Origin: REEB95 sp035632395
GTDB lineage: Bacteria; Pseudomonadota; Alphaproteobacteria; ATCC43930; CGMCC-115725
Reading direction: 5' to 3'
DNA length: 9,112 nt
Assembly (NCBI GenBank): GCA_035632395.1
Contig: DASQGX010000223.1
Span: forward strand, 1-9,112
Made by a program: the position numbers and the translations under genes
Shown here: piece by piece, positions 1 to 6,370 of the stretch
How the letters are laid out: each line of letters starts with the position of its first letter
How positions within the stretch are numbered: position 1 is the stretch's first letter
The notes under the pieces: model-generated
Told to the model about the DNA's origin: nothing
What the model saw: only the letters and a program-made list of their open reading frames with translations
Database searches by the model: none

Positions 1-125
1 AACCCCGGGGCCGATATCGACACCTCGGGGACTGTCCCTACCGGAGCCGTGGCTTCGGCACATGGTTCCCACCTGCGTTAGCGGGCCACGAGGGTTCGTC
101 AAGGCCGACGGCCGACGCGGCTCCA
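1..125 (+). ncRNA. ssrS: 6S RNA (SsrS), 5' end outside window
   Basis: 6S RNA mimics an open promoter and sequesters the housekeeping RNA polymerase holoenzyme in stationary phase. Two blocks resemble E. coli 6S RNA as I recall it. The first is CCCCGGGGCCGATAT at 3-17, against CCCCUGAGCCGAUAU just before the product-RNA start in the 5' half. The second is a 3'-half block at 59-97 that begins CACATGG and ends GAGGGTT, followed by a GGCCGACGGCCGACG tract, against the CACAUUC...AAGGGUU...GCCUGCGGCGG order of E. coli. A small hairpin CCTGC-GTTA-GCGGG lies at 72-85. Context agrees: the next gene encodes 5-formyl-THF cyclo-ligase (ygfA), the usual 3' neighbour of ssrS. By alignment about 30 nt of the 5' arm are missing. 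The 3' end near 125 is an estimate. Both identity and boundaries rest on recalled homology and synteny, not on a covariance-model run. Confidence 0.82.
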
Positions 126-156
126 TCCTCACTTTGAATTCGACGCGATTCACCGC

Positions 157-762
157 ATGAGTCCACACTCCGTCGCCGACATCGCCGCGCTGAAAGCAAC
201 CCTTCGGGCGCGGGCGCGCGAACGTCGGGCGGTGGCCTATCGCGCCAGTGGCGCACAGATCGCGGCACAGCTGAGCAACTATCTGCCAGGGCTTTGTCTG
301 CCATCGCGCTGCACCGTCGCCGGTTATCTCCAGCGCGGCTCTGAGCTCGATCCGCTGCCGGCGCTCAAATCGCTGCGCAATGGCGGCTACCATTTGGCGC
401 TGCCGGTCGTCACCGCGAAAAATGCGCCGCTGATCTTTCGCGCCTGGGCACCGGACGATCCGGTGACGCCCGATGCGCAGGGCCTGCCGGCGCCGCTGCC
501 GTCGTCGCCTGAAATCATGCCTGAGGCCGTCTTTGTGCCGCTGGTGGCCTTCGACAGCAAAGGACATCGTCTCGGCACGGGTGCCGGCTATTACGACCGC
601 ACCTTGCCCGGCTTGCGCGCGCAAAACCCCAAGCTGCTCGCGGTCGGCTTGGCTTTCTCGATCCAGCAGGAGCGCGAGCTGCCGCACGAGGCGACCGATG
701 TACCGCTCGATGCAGTGATCACCGAACGCGGCGTGGTGTGGTTCCGCGAGCGCGGAAATTGA
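157..762 (+). CDS. 5-formyltetrahydrofolate cyclo-ligase (MTHFS)
   Basis: ATP-dependent cytosolic enzyme that converts 5-formyl-THF to 5,10-methenyl-THF, returning an inhibitory storage form to the one-carbon folate pool. The 201-residue product has the family's usual length. An N-terminal helix rich in Arg/Lys (11-28) is followed by VAGYLQRGSELDP (54-66), which matches the substrate-pocket segment of the family. The diagnostic nucleotide/phosphate loop RLGTGAGYYDR is at 138-148, and LPHEATDVPLDAVIT at 175-189 closes the fold. The ATG at 157 is the first in frame. No good Shine-Dalgarno precedes it, so the exact start is less certain than the identity. The gene sits about 30 nt after the 6S RNA, the conserved ssrS-ygfA arrangement, and may be expressed by read-through from the RNA promoter. 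The YmdB-type gene begins 10 nt after the stop, which suggests co-transcription. Confidence 0.95.
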   Translation: MSPHSVADIAALKATLRARARERRAVAYRASGAQIAAQLSNYLPGLCLPSRCTVAGYLQRGSELDPLPALKSLRNGGYHLALPVVTAKNAPLIFRAWAPDDPVTPDAQGLPAPLPSSPEIMPEAVFVPLVAFDSKGHRLGTGAGYYDRTLPGLRAQNPKLLAVGLAFSIQQERELPHEATDVPLDAVITERGVVWFRERGN

Positions 763-772
763 AGGCTTCGGC

Positions 773-1618
773 ATGAGGATCCTGCTTTGCGGCGACGTGG
801 TCGGTCGCGCCGGTCGCGACGCGGTCGTCGCGGAGGTGCCGCGCTTGCGCCGCGCGCTCAGTCTCGATCTCGTCGTCGTGAACGGCGAGAACGCGGCGCA
901 CGGCTTCGGCATTACCGACAAGATCTGCGAGCAGCTCTATGCTGCGGGCTGCGACGTCATCACCACGGGCAATCACGTCTGGGACCGCCGCGAGATCATC
1001 TCCTATATAGCCGGCGATCCGCGCCTCCTTCGGCCGGTCAATTTCCCGGCGGGAACACCCGGCCGCGGCCACGGCGTATTCGCGACGCGCGATGGACGCA
1101 AGGTGCTGGTGGTCAATGCCATGGCCCGCCTGTTCATGGACGCAATCGACGATCCGTTCGCCGCAGTCGGCAAGCTGCTCGAGGAATATCCGCTCGGCGC
1201 GGTCGACGCGACGCTGATCGATTTCCATGGCGAGGCGACATCGGAAAAGACCGCCATGGGCTACTTCTGCGACGGCCGGGCCTCGGCGGTGTTGGGCACC
1301 CACAGCCACGTGCCGGCCGCCGACCAGCGTGTCCTGCCGGCAGGGACTGCCTATATGAGCGACGTCGGCATGTGCGGCGATTACGATTCCGTCATCGGCA
1401 TGCAAAGCGCTGGCGCCATCGCGCGCTTCGTCAAGAAGATGCCGGTCGAGCGGCTGCAGGTCGCCGAAGGCGAGGCCACGGTGTGCGCCGCGGTCGTCGA
1501 AACCGACGACGCCACTGGCCTGGCGCGCCGCATCGTGCCGGTGCGAATCGGCGGAAAGCTGACACCGGCCTGGCCGCACGAAATGGAAACCGCGGCGCGC
1601 GCGCTGTCGCCGTCCTAG
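773..1618 (+). CDS. YmdB-family (TIGR00282) metallophosphoesterase
   Basis: Member of the YmdB calcineurin-like phosphoesterase family. The Bacillus subtilis member hydrolyses 2',3'-cyclic nucleotides and affects biofilm and motility decisions; the role in alphaproteobacteria is not established. The 281-residue length is normal. The dinuclear-metal site is complete: D8 in GDVVGRAGR, E39/N40 in VVVNGENAAHG, N67/H68 in TTGNHVWDR, H152 in IDFHGEATSEK, and H177/H179 in LGTHSHVPAAD. SDVGMCGDYDSVIGM (196-210) is a further family hallmark. No signal peptide is seen, so the protein should be cytosolic. The ATG at 773 lies 10 nt after the upstream stop, with GAAGG at 761-765 overlapping that stop as a plausible ribosome site. 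This is not E. coli ymdB, which is an unrelated macrodomain protein, so I give no symbol. An open frame of 301 codons on the opposite strand (719-1624) looks like a compositional shadow. Confidence 0.93.
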   Translation: MRILLCGDVVGRAGRDAVVAEVPRLRRALSLDLVVVNGENAAHGFGITDKICEQLYAAGCDVITTGNHVWDRREIISYIAGDPRLLRPVNFPAGTPGRGHGVFATRDGRKVLVVNAMARLFMDAIDDPFAAVGKLLEEYPLGAVDATLIDFHGEATSEKTAMGYFCDGRASAVLGTHSHVPAADQRVLPAGTAYMSDVGMCGDYDSVIGMQSAGAIARFVKKMPVERLQVAEGEATVCAAVVETDDATGLARRIVPVRIGGKLTPAWPHEMETAARALSPS

Positions 1619-1744
1619 CCGCACGCCGCAATCCTGCCATATTGCCTCGGCTCAATGATCGCGGGGACAAGCGCGGTCAGATGGCTGTCGATTCACTCGA
1701 TATGGTATGGTCGGGGCGATTCCAACTCGTCGCCGGATTGGCAG

Positions 1745-2491
1745 ATGGCCGGGCATTCCCAATTCAAGAACATCATGCATCGCAAGGGCGCGCAGGACAA
1801 AAAGCGCGCCAAGGTCTTCACCAAGATCATTCGCGAATTGACGACCGCGGCCAAGACCGGTTCATCCGATCCCGACGCAAATCCGAGGCTGCGCGCCGCG
1901 GTGATGGCCGCCAAGGAAGCCAACATGCCGCGCGACACGATGGAACGCGCGATCAAGCGCGGCAGCGGCGGCGGCGAGACCGAGAATTACGAGGAAGTGC
2001 GTTATGAGGGTTACGGCCCGGGCGGAGTGGCGGTGATCGTCGAAGCGCTGACCGATAACCGCAATCGCACCGCGAGCGAAATCCGCGCGGCCTTTACCAA
2101 GGCGGGCGGCAATCTCGGCGAGAGCAACAGCGTCAGCTTCTTGTTCGATCGCGTCGGCCAGGTGGTGTTTCCGGCCGCAGTCGATTTCGATGCCCTGTTC
2201 GAAGCCGCGGTGGAGGCGGGCGCCGACGACGTCGAAATCCAGGGCGACGGCCGGGTCGTGACCTGTGCGCCCGACGAATTCAATGCGGTGCGCGACCGGC
2301 TCGAACGTAAATTCGGCGCGCCGAGTTCCGCGCGGCTGGTCTGGCGCCCGAAAACCAATGCCCCGATCGGTCGCGACGATGCCGAAGCGCTATTCAAGCT
2401 CCTCGAGACACTGGAGGACAACGACGACGTGCAGAACGTCTTCGCCAATTTCGAAGTTTCGGACGACATCATGGCGCGGTTGAGCGCGTGA
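1745..2491 (+). CDS. yebC: YebC/PmpR family protein (TACO1 homologue)
   Basis: Cytosolic YebC family protein. The family has been described as a DNA-binding transcriptional regulator (PmpR) and, in bacteria and mitochondria, as a translation factor that helps ribosomes through proline-rich stretches; which applies here cannot be read from sequence. The 248-residue product begins MAGHSQFKNIMHRKGAQD, the near-invariant family N-terminus. That is why I place the start at 1745 and not at the ATG 30 codons upstream (1655), whose extension resembles nothing in the family. Other hallmarks are the helical first domain with ANMPRDTMERAIKRG (59-73), YEGYGPGGVAVIVEALTDNRNRT (87-109, given here by its key residues G89, G91, G93, D104, N105), GGNLGESNSVSFLF (121-134), and a C-terminal acidic end. 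A 30-nt gap leads to ruvC; yebC-ruvCAB is a widely conserved order. The Shine-Dalgarno is weak. Confidence 0.96.
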   Translation: MAGHSQFKNIMHRKGAQDKKRAKVFTKIIRELTTAAKTGSSDPDANPRLRAAVMAAKEANMPRDTMERAIKRGSGGGETENYEEVRYEGYGPGGVAVIVEALTDNRNRTASEIRAAFTKAGGNLGESNSVSFLFDRVGQVVFPAAVDFDALFEAAVEAGADDVEIQGDGRVVTCAPDEFNAVRDRLERKFGAPSSARLVWRPKTNAPIGRDDAEALFKLLETLEDNDDVQNVFANFEVSDDIMARLSA

Positions 2492-2521
2492 GTTCGCCGG
2501 AACGCGGTCGTTGAACGGATC

Positions 2522-3034
2522 ATGCGGCTCATCGGTCTCGATCCGGGCCTGCGCCGAACCGGCTGGGGCGTCATCGACGCCGAAGGCAATCGGCTGCATC
2601 ACGTCGCTTGCGGCGTCATCGCGGTCGCGGATACCGGCATGCTGGCGCAGCGGCTCGCGGAACTTTTTCGCGGACTCGCCGCGGTGCTTGATCGCTATGC
2701 GCCGTCGGCGGCGGCTGTCGAGGAAACCTTCGTCAATCGCAATGCGTCGTCGACGCTGAAGTTGGGCCTGGCGCGCGGTGTCGTGCTGCTGGCGCCGGCG
2801 GAGCGTGGCCTGCCGGTGCACGAATATTCAGCGAACCTGATCAAGAAATCGGTCGTCGGTTTCGGTCACGCCGAGAAGCGCCAGATCGCTCTGATGGTAG
2901 GCAAGCTGCTGCCCGGAGCCCACGCGTCCGCCGACGCCGCCGATGCGCTGGCCGTCGCCATCTGCCACGCGCATCACGCGCGCAGCGCGCAAGCCTGGGC
3001 CGACCGCGCGTTGGCGAGGGAGGTGCGGCGATGA
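2522..3034 (+). CDS. ruvC: Holliday junction endodeoxyribonuclease RuvC
   Basis: RuvC dimers cut Holliday junctions symmetrically at the end of homologous recombination, guided by RuvAB. The 170-residue length is standard. The RNase H-like fold starts RLIGLDPGLRRTGWGV (2-17), holding catalytic D7. The second acidic residue is E67 in AAVEETFVNRN, and the last two are D138 and D141 in ADAADALAVAICH, so the four-carboxylate site is complete. LKLGLARGV (79-87) and VHEYSANLIKKSVVGFGHA (99-117) are family DNA-contact segments. The ATG at 2522 gives the expected N-terminus; only a weak GGAT precedes it. The stop overlaps the ruvA start in an ATGA, which suggests translational coupling within a ruvCAB operon. 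I see no LexA-type operator that I could defend. Confidence 0.97.
   Translation: MRLIGLDPGLRRTGWGVIDAEGNRLHHVACGVIAVADTGMLAQRLAELFRGLAAVLDRYAPSAAAVEETFVNRNASSTLKLGLARGVVLLAPAERGLPVHEYSANLIKKSVVGFGHAEKRQIALMVGKLLPGAHASADAADALAVAICHAHHARSAQAWADRALAREVRR
3018..3025 (+). promoter_or_regulatory. ribosome binding site of ruvA
   Basis: GGGAGGTG ends 5 nt before the ATG of ruvA, inside the 3' end of ruvC. It is among the strongest Shine-Dalgarno sequences in the window and supports the ruvA start at 3031. Confidence 0.7.
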
Positions 3035-3621
3035 TTGCGATGCTCGCCGGCCGGCTCGACCAGGTCGCCGCCGACAGTCTCGTGCTCGACGTCAACGGCG
3101 TCGGCTACCACGTCTTCTGCTCGGCGCGCAGCCTCGGCCGCCTGCCGGCGCGCGGCGAGCCGCTGCGGCTCTACATCGAAACCCACGTGCGCGAGGATCA
3201 CATCCACCTATACGGATTCCTCGACGAAGCGGAACGCGCCTGGTTCCGGCTGCTGCTGTCGGTCCAGGGCGTCGGCGCGCGTATTGCCATGGCGATCCTC
3301 GGCACGCTGGCGCCGGCGGAATTGGCGACGGCGATCGTCGCTCAGGACAAGGCGTCGATCACGCGCGCCGATGGCGTCGGGCCGAAGCTCGCCGCGCGCA
3401 TCCTGACCGAACTCAAGGAAAAGGCCGCGGCGCTGGCGCCTGTCGCGGTCGTCGCCGACGCAGCGGACGGCGCCGCGGCGGATGCGGTTTCGGCGCTGGT
3501 CAATCTCGGCTACCCGCGCGGCGACGCTTACGGTGCGGTAGCCGAAGCGGCACGCCGGCTCGGCCACTCGGCGCGGCTCGACGCACTTATTAAAGCAGGC
3601 TTGCGGGAGCTCGGCCGGTGA
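3031..3621 (+). CDS. ruvA: Holliday junction branch-migration protein RuvA
   Basis: RuvA tetramers bind the four-way junction, hold it open and load the RuvB motors. The 196 residues show the three expected domains. The first is an N-terminal OB fold (1-63) ending in the acidic pin, THVREDHIHLYGF (51-63), where E55 and D56 match the E. coli pin residues. The second holds two helix-hairpin-helix motifs, LLLSVQGVGARIAMAIL (74-90) and ADGVGPKLAARILTELK (113-129). A flexible Ala/Val-rich linker (about 132-147) leads to the third, the RuvB-binding domain (148-196), with ALVNLGYPRGDAYGAV. The start overlaps ruvC in an ATGA and the stop overlaps ruvB in a GTGA. All three Ruv proteins are therefore probably made in coupled fashion from one message. 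Confidence 0.97.
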   Translation: MIAMLAGRLDQVAADSLVLDVNGVGYHVFCSARSLGRLPARGEPLRLYIETHVREDHIHLYGFLDEAERAWFRLLLSVQGVGARIAMAILGTLAPAELATAIVAQDKASITRADGVGPKLAARILTELKEKAAALAPVAVVADAADGAAADAVSALVNLGYPRGDAYGAVAEAARRLGHSARLDALIKAGLRELGR

Positions 3622-4670
3622 CGGCGCCGCGCATCCTGTCGGCCGATCGCCGGCCCGAAGACGCCGAGTTATCGCTGCGTCCGGCGACGCTGGCGGAATT
3701 CGTGGGTCAAAAGACATTACGCGACAATCTTGCCGTCTTCATCAAGGCGGCGCGGGCGCGCGGCGAGGCGCTCGACCACGTCCTACTGTCGGGACCGCCG
3801 GGCCTCGGCAAGACGACGCTGGCGCAAATCATCGCGCGCGAGATGGGCGCGGGGTTCCGCGCCACTTCGGGTCCGGTGATCCAGCGTGCCGGCGATCTCG
3901 CCGCCATCCTGACCAACCTCGAGCCGCGCGACGTATTGTTTATCGACGAAATCCATCGCCTCGCGCCGGCGGTCGAAGAGGTGCTTTATCCGGCAATGGA
4001 GGATTTCGAACTCGACCTTGTGATCGGGGAGGGGCCGGCGGCGCGTTCGGTGCGCATCGACCTGCCGGCGTTCACGCTGATCGGCGCGACAACGCGCGCC
4101 GGACTCATCACCCGGCCACTGCGCGAGCGCTTCGGCATTCCGCTGCGGCTGCAATTCTACGAAGCCGCCGAATTGCGCGAGATCGTCGCGCGCGGGGCGC
4201 GCGTCTTGGGCGTGACGCTCGATGCTGAGGGGGCCGGTGAGATCGCCCGGCGGTCGCGCGGTACGCCGCGCGTCGCGTCGCGGCTGCTGCGCCGTGTGCG
4301 CGATTTCGCGGCAGTCGGCGGCGCGGCGCGGATCGACGTCAAGATCGCCGACGCGGCGCTGCAACGTCTCGAAGTCGACGGACGCGGCCTCGACGCGATG
4401 GACCGCCGCTATCTGCTGTGCATCGCCAAGAATTACGGCGGCGGTCCAGTGGGTGCCGAAACCGTCGCCGCAGCGCTCGGCGAGGAACGCGACGTCATCG
4501 AGGACGTGATCGAGCCCTATCTGGTGCAACAGGGTCTGGTCCATCGCACACCGCGCGGCCGCATGCTGACCGACGCCGGTTTTCTTTATCTCGAACTCAA
4601 GCCGGTGCGCCCCAAGGGCGCGCAGCTCGATTTGCTCGGCGCCAAGGATGCCGAGGGGGAGCCGGCGTGA
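3618..4670 (+). CDS. ruvB: Holliday junction DNA helicase RuvB (GTG start)
   Basis: RuvB is the hexameric AAA+ motor that pumps DNA through the RuvA-bound junction. The 350-residue product carries Walker A GPPGLGKT (59-66), Walker B LFIDEIH (107-113), sensor 1 GATTRAG (156-162), the LRERFG segment with the arginine finger (168-173) and sensor 2 RGTPR (214-218). A winged-helix DNA-binding domain follows, with YGGGPVGAETVAAALGE and the HRTPRGRMLT wing. The start is a GTG at 3618, chosen because it gives the usual short N-terminus before LRPATLAEFVGQ, overlaps the ruvA stop by 4 nt, and has GGGAG (3605-3609) 8 nt upstream. The stop overlaps the ybgC GTG by 4 nt, linking recombination genes directly to the tol-pal cluster. 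Confidence 0.97.
   Translation: MTAPRILSADRRPEDAELSLRPATLAEFVGQKTLRDNLAVFIKAARARGEALDHVLLSGPPGLGKTTLAQIIAREMGAGFRATSGPVIQRAGDLAAILTNLEPRDVLFIDEIHRLAPAVEEVLYPAMEDFELDLVIGEGPAARSVRIDLPAFTLIGATTRAGLITRPLRERFGIPLRLQFYEAAELREIVARGARVLGVTLDAEGAGEIARRSRGTPRVASRLLRRVRDFAAVGGAARIDVKIADAALQRLEVDGRGLDAMDRRYLLCIAKNYGGGPVGAETVAAALGEERDVIEDVIEPYLVQQGLVHRTPRGRMLTDAGFLYLELKPVRPKGAQLDLLGAKDAEGEPA
4653..4660 (+). promoter_or_regulatory. ribosome binding site fixing the ybgC GTG start
   Basis: GAGGGGGA lies 6 nt before the GTG at 4667, within the last codons of ruvB. It favours that GTG over the much longer open frame that begins at 4418 inside ruvB. Confidence 0.65.
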
Positions 4671-5143
4671 ATTTGCCGCGCGAAGGCCGCCTTGCCGACG
4701 GCGTCCATCTTTTTCCGGTGCACGTCTATTATGAGGACACCGACGCCGGCGGCGTCGTCTATTACGCCAACTATCTCAAGTTTGCCGAACGCGCCCGCAG
4801 CGAGGCGATCCGCGCCCTGGGCGCGTCGCATGGGCGGCTGCGCGACGAGTCCGGCATCGTGCTCGCGGTCCACAAGCTCGCCGCCGAATATCTTGCGCCG
4901 GCGCGGCTCGATGATGAGCTGGTCGTGCACACCCGCGTGCTTGGCGCCAGCGGCGCCGCGATCGAGCTCGAGCAGACGATCACGCGCGCCGGCACGCGCC
5001 TTTTCGCCATGACCTGTACCGTCGTCTGCGTCGCCAAGAGCGGCCGGCCGACGCGCCTGCCGCCGCCGCTTGCGGCCGCGGTCGCGCATTTCGACCCTCA
5101 GACCTCTCCAACTCCGAAGGTGATCAAAGCCAATGGCCGGTAA
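4667..5143 (+). CDS. ybgC: YbgC family acyl-CoA thioesterase (tol-pal associated)
   Basis: Hot-dog-fold thioesterase that hydrolyses acyl-CoA or acyl-ACP thioesters in the cytosol. It is almost always encoded next to tolQRAB-pal and has been linked to phospholipid metabolism. The product is 158 residues from the GTG at 4667, which overlaps the ruvB stop by 4 nt and has a strong GAGGGGGA ribosome site. The active-site helix region VYYEDTDAGGVVYYANYLKF starts at residue 20. Y22 and D26 match residues described as catalytic in Helicobacter YbgC, but the position of the expected His (VVYH in E. coli) is Tyr33 here. EYLAPARLDDELVVHT (74-89) is the usual second strand pair. The stop overlaps tolQ by 11 nt. 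Family assignment is secure; catalytic competence or substrate choice could differ because of the His-to-Tyr change. Confidence 0.94.
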   Translation: MNLPREGRLADGVHLFPVHVYYEDTDAGGVVYYANYLKFAERARSEAIRALGASHGRLRDESGIVLAVHKLAAEYLAPARLDDELVVHTRVLGASGAAIELEQTITRAGTRLFAMTCTVVCVAKSGRPTRLPPPLAAAVAHFDPQTSPTPKVIKANGR

Positions 5144-5909
5144 CGTCATCGACAACGCCGTCAACACGCTCGCGAGCCCGCCGGCGCCCATCGACCAGAT
5201 GGCGCTCGCCGGCTCGGCAGCGCCGCACGATCTTTCGATGTTCGCCTTGTTTATGCAGGCGGACACGATCGTCAAGCTCGTGCTCTTCCTTCTGCTGGCG
5301 GCCTCGTTCTGGTCGTGGGCAGTGATTTTCGACAAGACGAGCAAGCTGCGACGGCTGCATCGTGATGCCGAGGAATTCGAGGAGAGCTTCTGGTCGGGCG
5401 GTTCGCTCGATGATCTTTATGAGCGCGTCGGCGAACGGCCGGAGGATCCGATGTCCGCGGTCTTCGCGGCGGCGATGCGCGAATGGCGGCGCAGCGTCGC
5501 CAAGGGCTTGATCGAAAGCACCAGCATGCGCGCCAACCTCAAAGAACGCGTCGAGCGCGTCATGCAGATCACGCTCGGCCGCGAGATGGATCGGCTCGAG
5601 CGCTACATGCCGTTCCTCGCCACCGTCGGCTCGACGGCGCCGTTCGTCGGCCTGTTCGGCACCGTATGGGGCATCATGAACAGCTTCCAGGCGATCGCGG
5701 CGGTCAAGAACACGAGCCTGGCGGTGGTGGCGCCCGGCATCGCCGAATCGCTGTTTGCAACCGCTCTTGGCTTGGTCGCGGCGATTCCGGCGGTCGTTGC
5801 CTTTAACAAATTCTCGACCGATTTCAGCCGCTACGCCAGCCGGCTGCAGGCTTTCGCCACCGAGTTCAGCGCCATCCTGTCGCGCCAGCTTGACGAGAAG
5901 GTTCACTGA
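5133..5909 (+). CDS. tolQ: Tol-Pal system proton-channel subunit TolQ
   Basis: Inner-membrane subunit of the TolQR stator, a MotA/ExbB-type proton channel that energises TolA for outer-membrane constriction at division. The product has 258 residues. A roughly 43-residue N-terminal segment is followed by TM1 (about 46-66, VKLVLFLLLAASFWSWAVIF). A large cytoplasmic loop holds AMREWRR (114-120) and the LGREMDRLERYMPFL helix (148-162). TM2 contains the conserved STAPFVGLFGTVWGI (167-181), and TM3 is at 202-225 (GIAESLFATALGLVAAIPAV). The ATG at 5133 lies inside the ybgC end and is preceded by GAAGG (5116-5120), so coupling to ybgC is likely. M23 or M36 are possible shorter starts, but a hydrophilic N-terminal tail of this size is usual in alphaproteobacterial TolQ. 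Confidence 0.96.
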   Translation: MAGNVIDNAVNTLASPPAPIDQMALAGSAAPHDLSMFALFMQADTIVKLVLFLLLAASFWSWAVIFDKTSKLRRLHRDAEEFEESFWSGGSLDDLYERVGERPEDPMSAVFAAAMREWRRSVAKGLIESTSMRANLKERVERVMQITLGREMDRLERYMPFLATVGSTAPFVGLFGTVWGIMNSFQAIAAVKNTSLAVVAPGIAESLFATALGLVAAIPAVVAFNKFSTDFSRYASRLQAFATEFSAILSRQLDEKVH

Positions 5910-5910
5910 C

Positions 5911-6369
5911 ATGGCGGCGACGCTCCCGGGAACGCGTGACGTGGGCTCGCGCTCAGCCCGCTACCGTCCGATGTCGGAGATCAATGTGACGCCGATGGTC
6001 GACGTCATGCTGGTGCTGCTGGTCATCTTCATGGTGACGGCGCCGCTGCTGACTGTCGGCGTGCCGGTCGACCTGCCGCAAACTCAGGCGCCGGCCATCA
6101 ACGAACCGAAGGAACCGCTGGTCATCACCATCAATTCTAAAGGTGATGTCTATCTGCAGAACAATCAGATCGACCCCAAGGATCTCGGGGCGCGGCTGGT
6201 CGCGGTCACCAACAACAATCCGAACGCCACGATTTACGTGCGTGGCGACCGGGCGATCGATTACGGCCGGGTGCTCGAGGTCATGGGCATCGTGAGCTCG
6301 GCGGGTTTTACCAAAGTGTCACTGATCGCCGAGCTGCCGGGGACGAACGAGAAGGCCCTGCGGCGCTGA
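5911..6369 (+). CDS. tolR: Tol-Pal system stator subunit TolR
   Basis: ExbD/TolR family partner of TolQ. Its single transmembrane helix supplies the proton-carrying Asp, and its periplasmic domain contacts peptidoglycan and TolA. The product has 152 residues. A cytoplasmic tail with MSEINVTPMVDVMLVLLV (21-38) leads into the membrane helix (about 25-45), with D31 corresponding to the essential Asp23 of E. coli. The periplasmic domain (about 46-145) includes VPVDLPQ, VITINSKGDVYLQ and the late YVRGDRAIDYGRVLEVM, as in ExbD-like proteins. The ATG at 5911 comes 1 nt after the tolQ stop, with GAGAAGG at 5895-5901 as ribosome site. A longer in-frame opening back to 5755 lies inside tolQ and is not part of the gene. 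Confidence 0.95.
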   Translation: MAATLPGTRDVGSRSARYRPMSEINVTPMVDVMLVLLVIFMVTAPLLTVGVPVDLPQTQAPAINEPKEPLVITINSKGDVYLQNNQIDPKDLGARLVAVTNNNPNATIYVRGDRAIDYGRVLEVMGIVSSAGFTKVSLIAELPGTNEKALRR

Positions 6370-6370
6370 C

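Noticed and set aside
719..1624. 301-codon open frame on the - strand opposite the YmdB-type gene
   Set aside because: It is antisense to a gene with a complete metal site and family-wide conservation. The Arg/Ala/His-rich composition is typical of a shadow frame in G+C-rich DNA, and no domain is recognisable.
1681..1711. Possible promoter before yebC (TATGGT at 1701 and 1706)
   Set aside because: Each matches only four of six -10 bases and no -35-like hexamer sits at a suitable distance. A promoter in the 126-nt gap is plausible, but I cannot place it.
1655..1744. N-terminal extension of YebC by 30 residues, including an RGD-containing stretch
   Set aside because: YebC proteins begin MAGHSQF..., which falls at 1745. 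The extension matches nothing in the family, and the RGD is coincidental.
787..2007. 406-codon open frame on the + strand in another phase
   Set aside because: It overlaps the YmdB-type and yebC genes. Its product is extremely Arg-rich with no recognisable fold, a frame artefact of C/G-biased codons.
3783..4544. 253-codon open frame on the - strand opposite ruvB
   Set aside because: Antisense shadow of a gene with all AAA+ motifs intact; no recognisable domain or ribosome site.
4586..5344. 252-codon open frame on the - strand across ruvB/ybgC/tolQ
   Set aside because: It spans three well-supported + strand genes and has no domain that I recognise.
5124..5912. 262-codon open frame on the - strand opposite tolQ
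   Set aside because: It almost exactly mirrors tolQ, as expected for a codon-bias shadow, and its product is charged and featureless.
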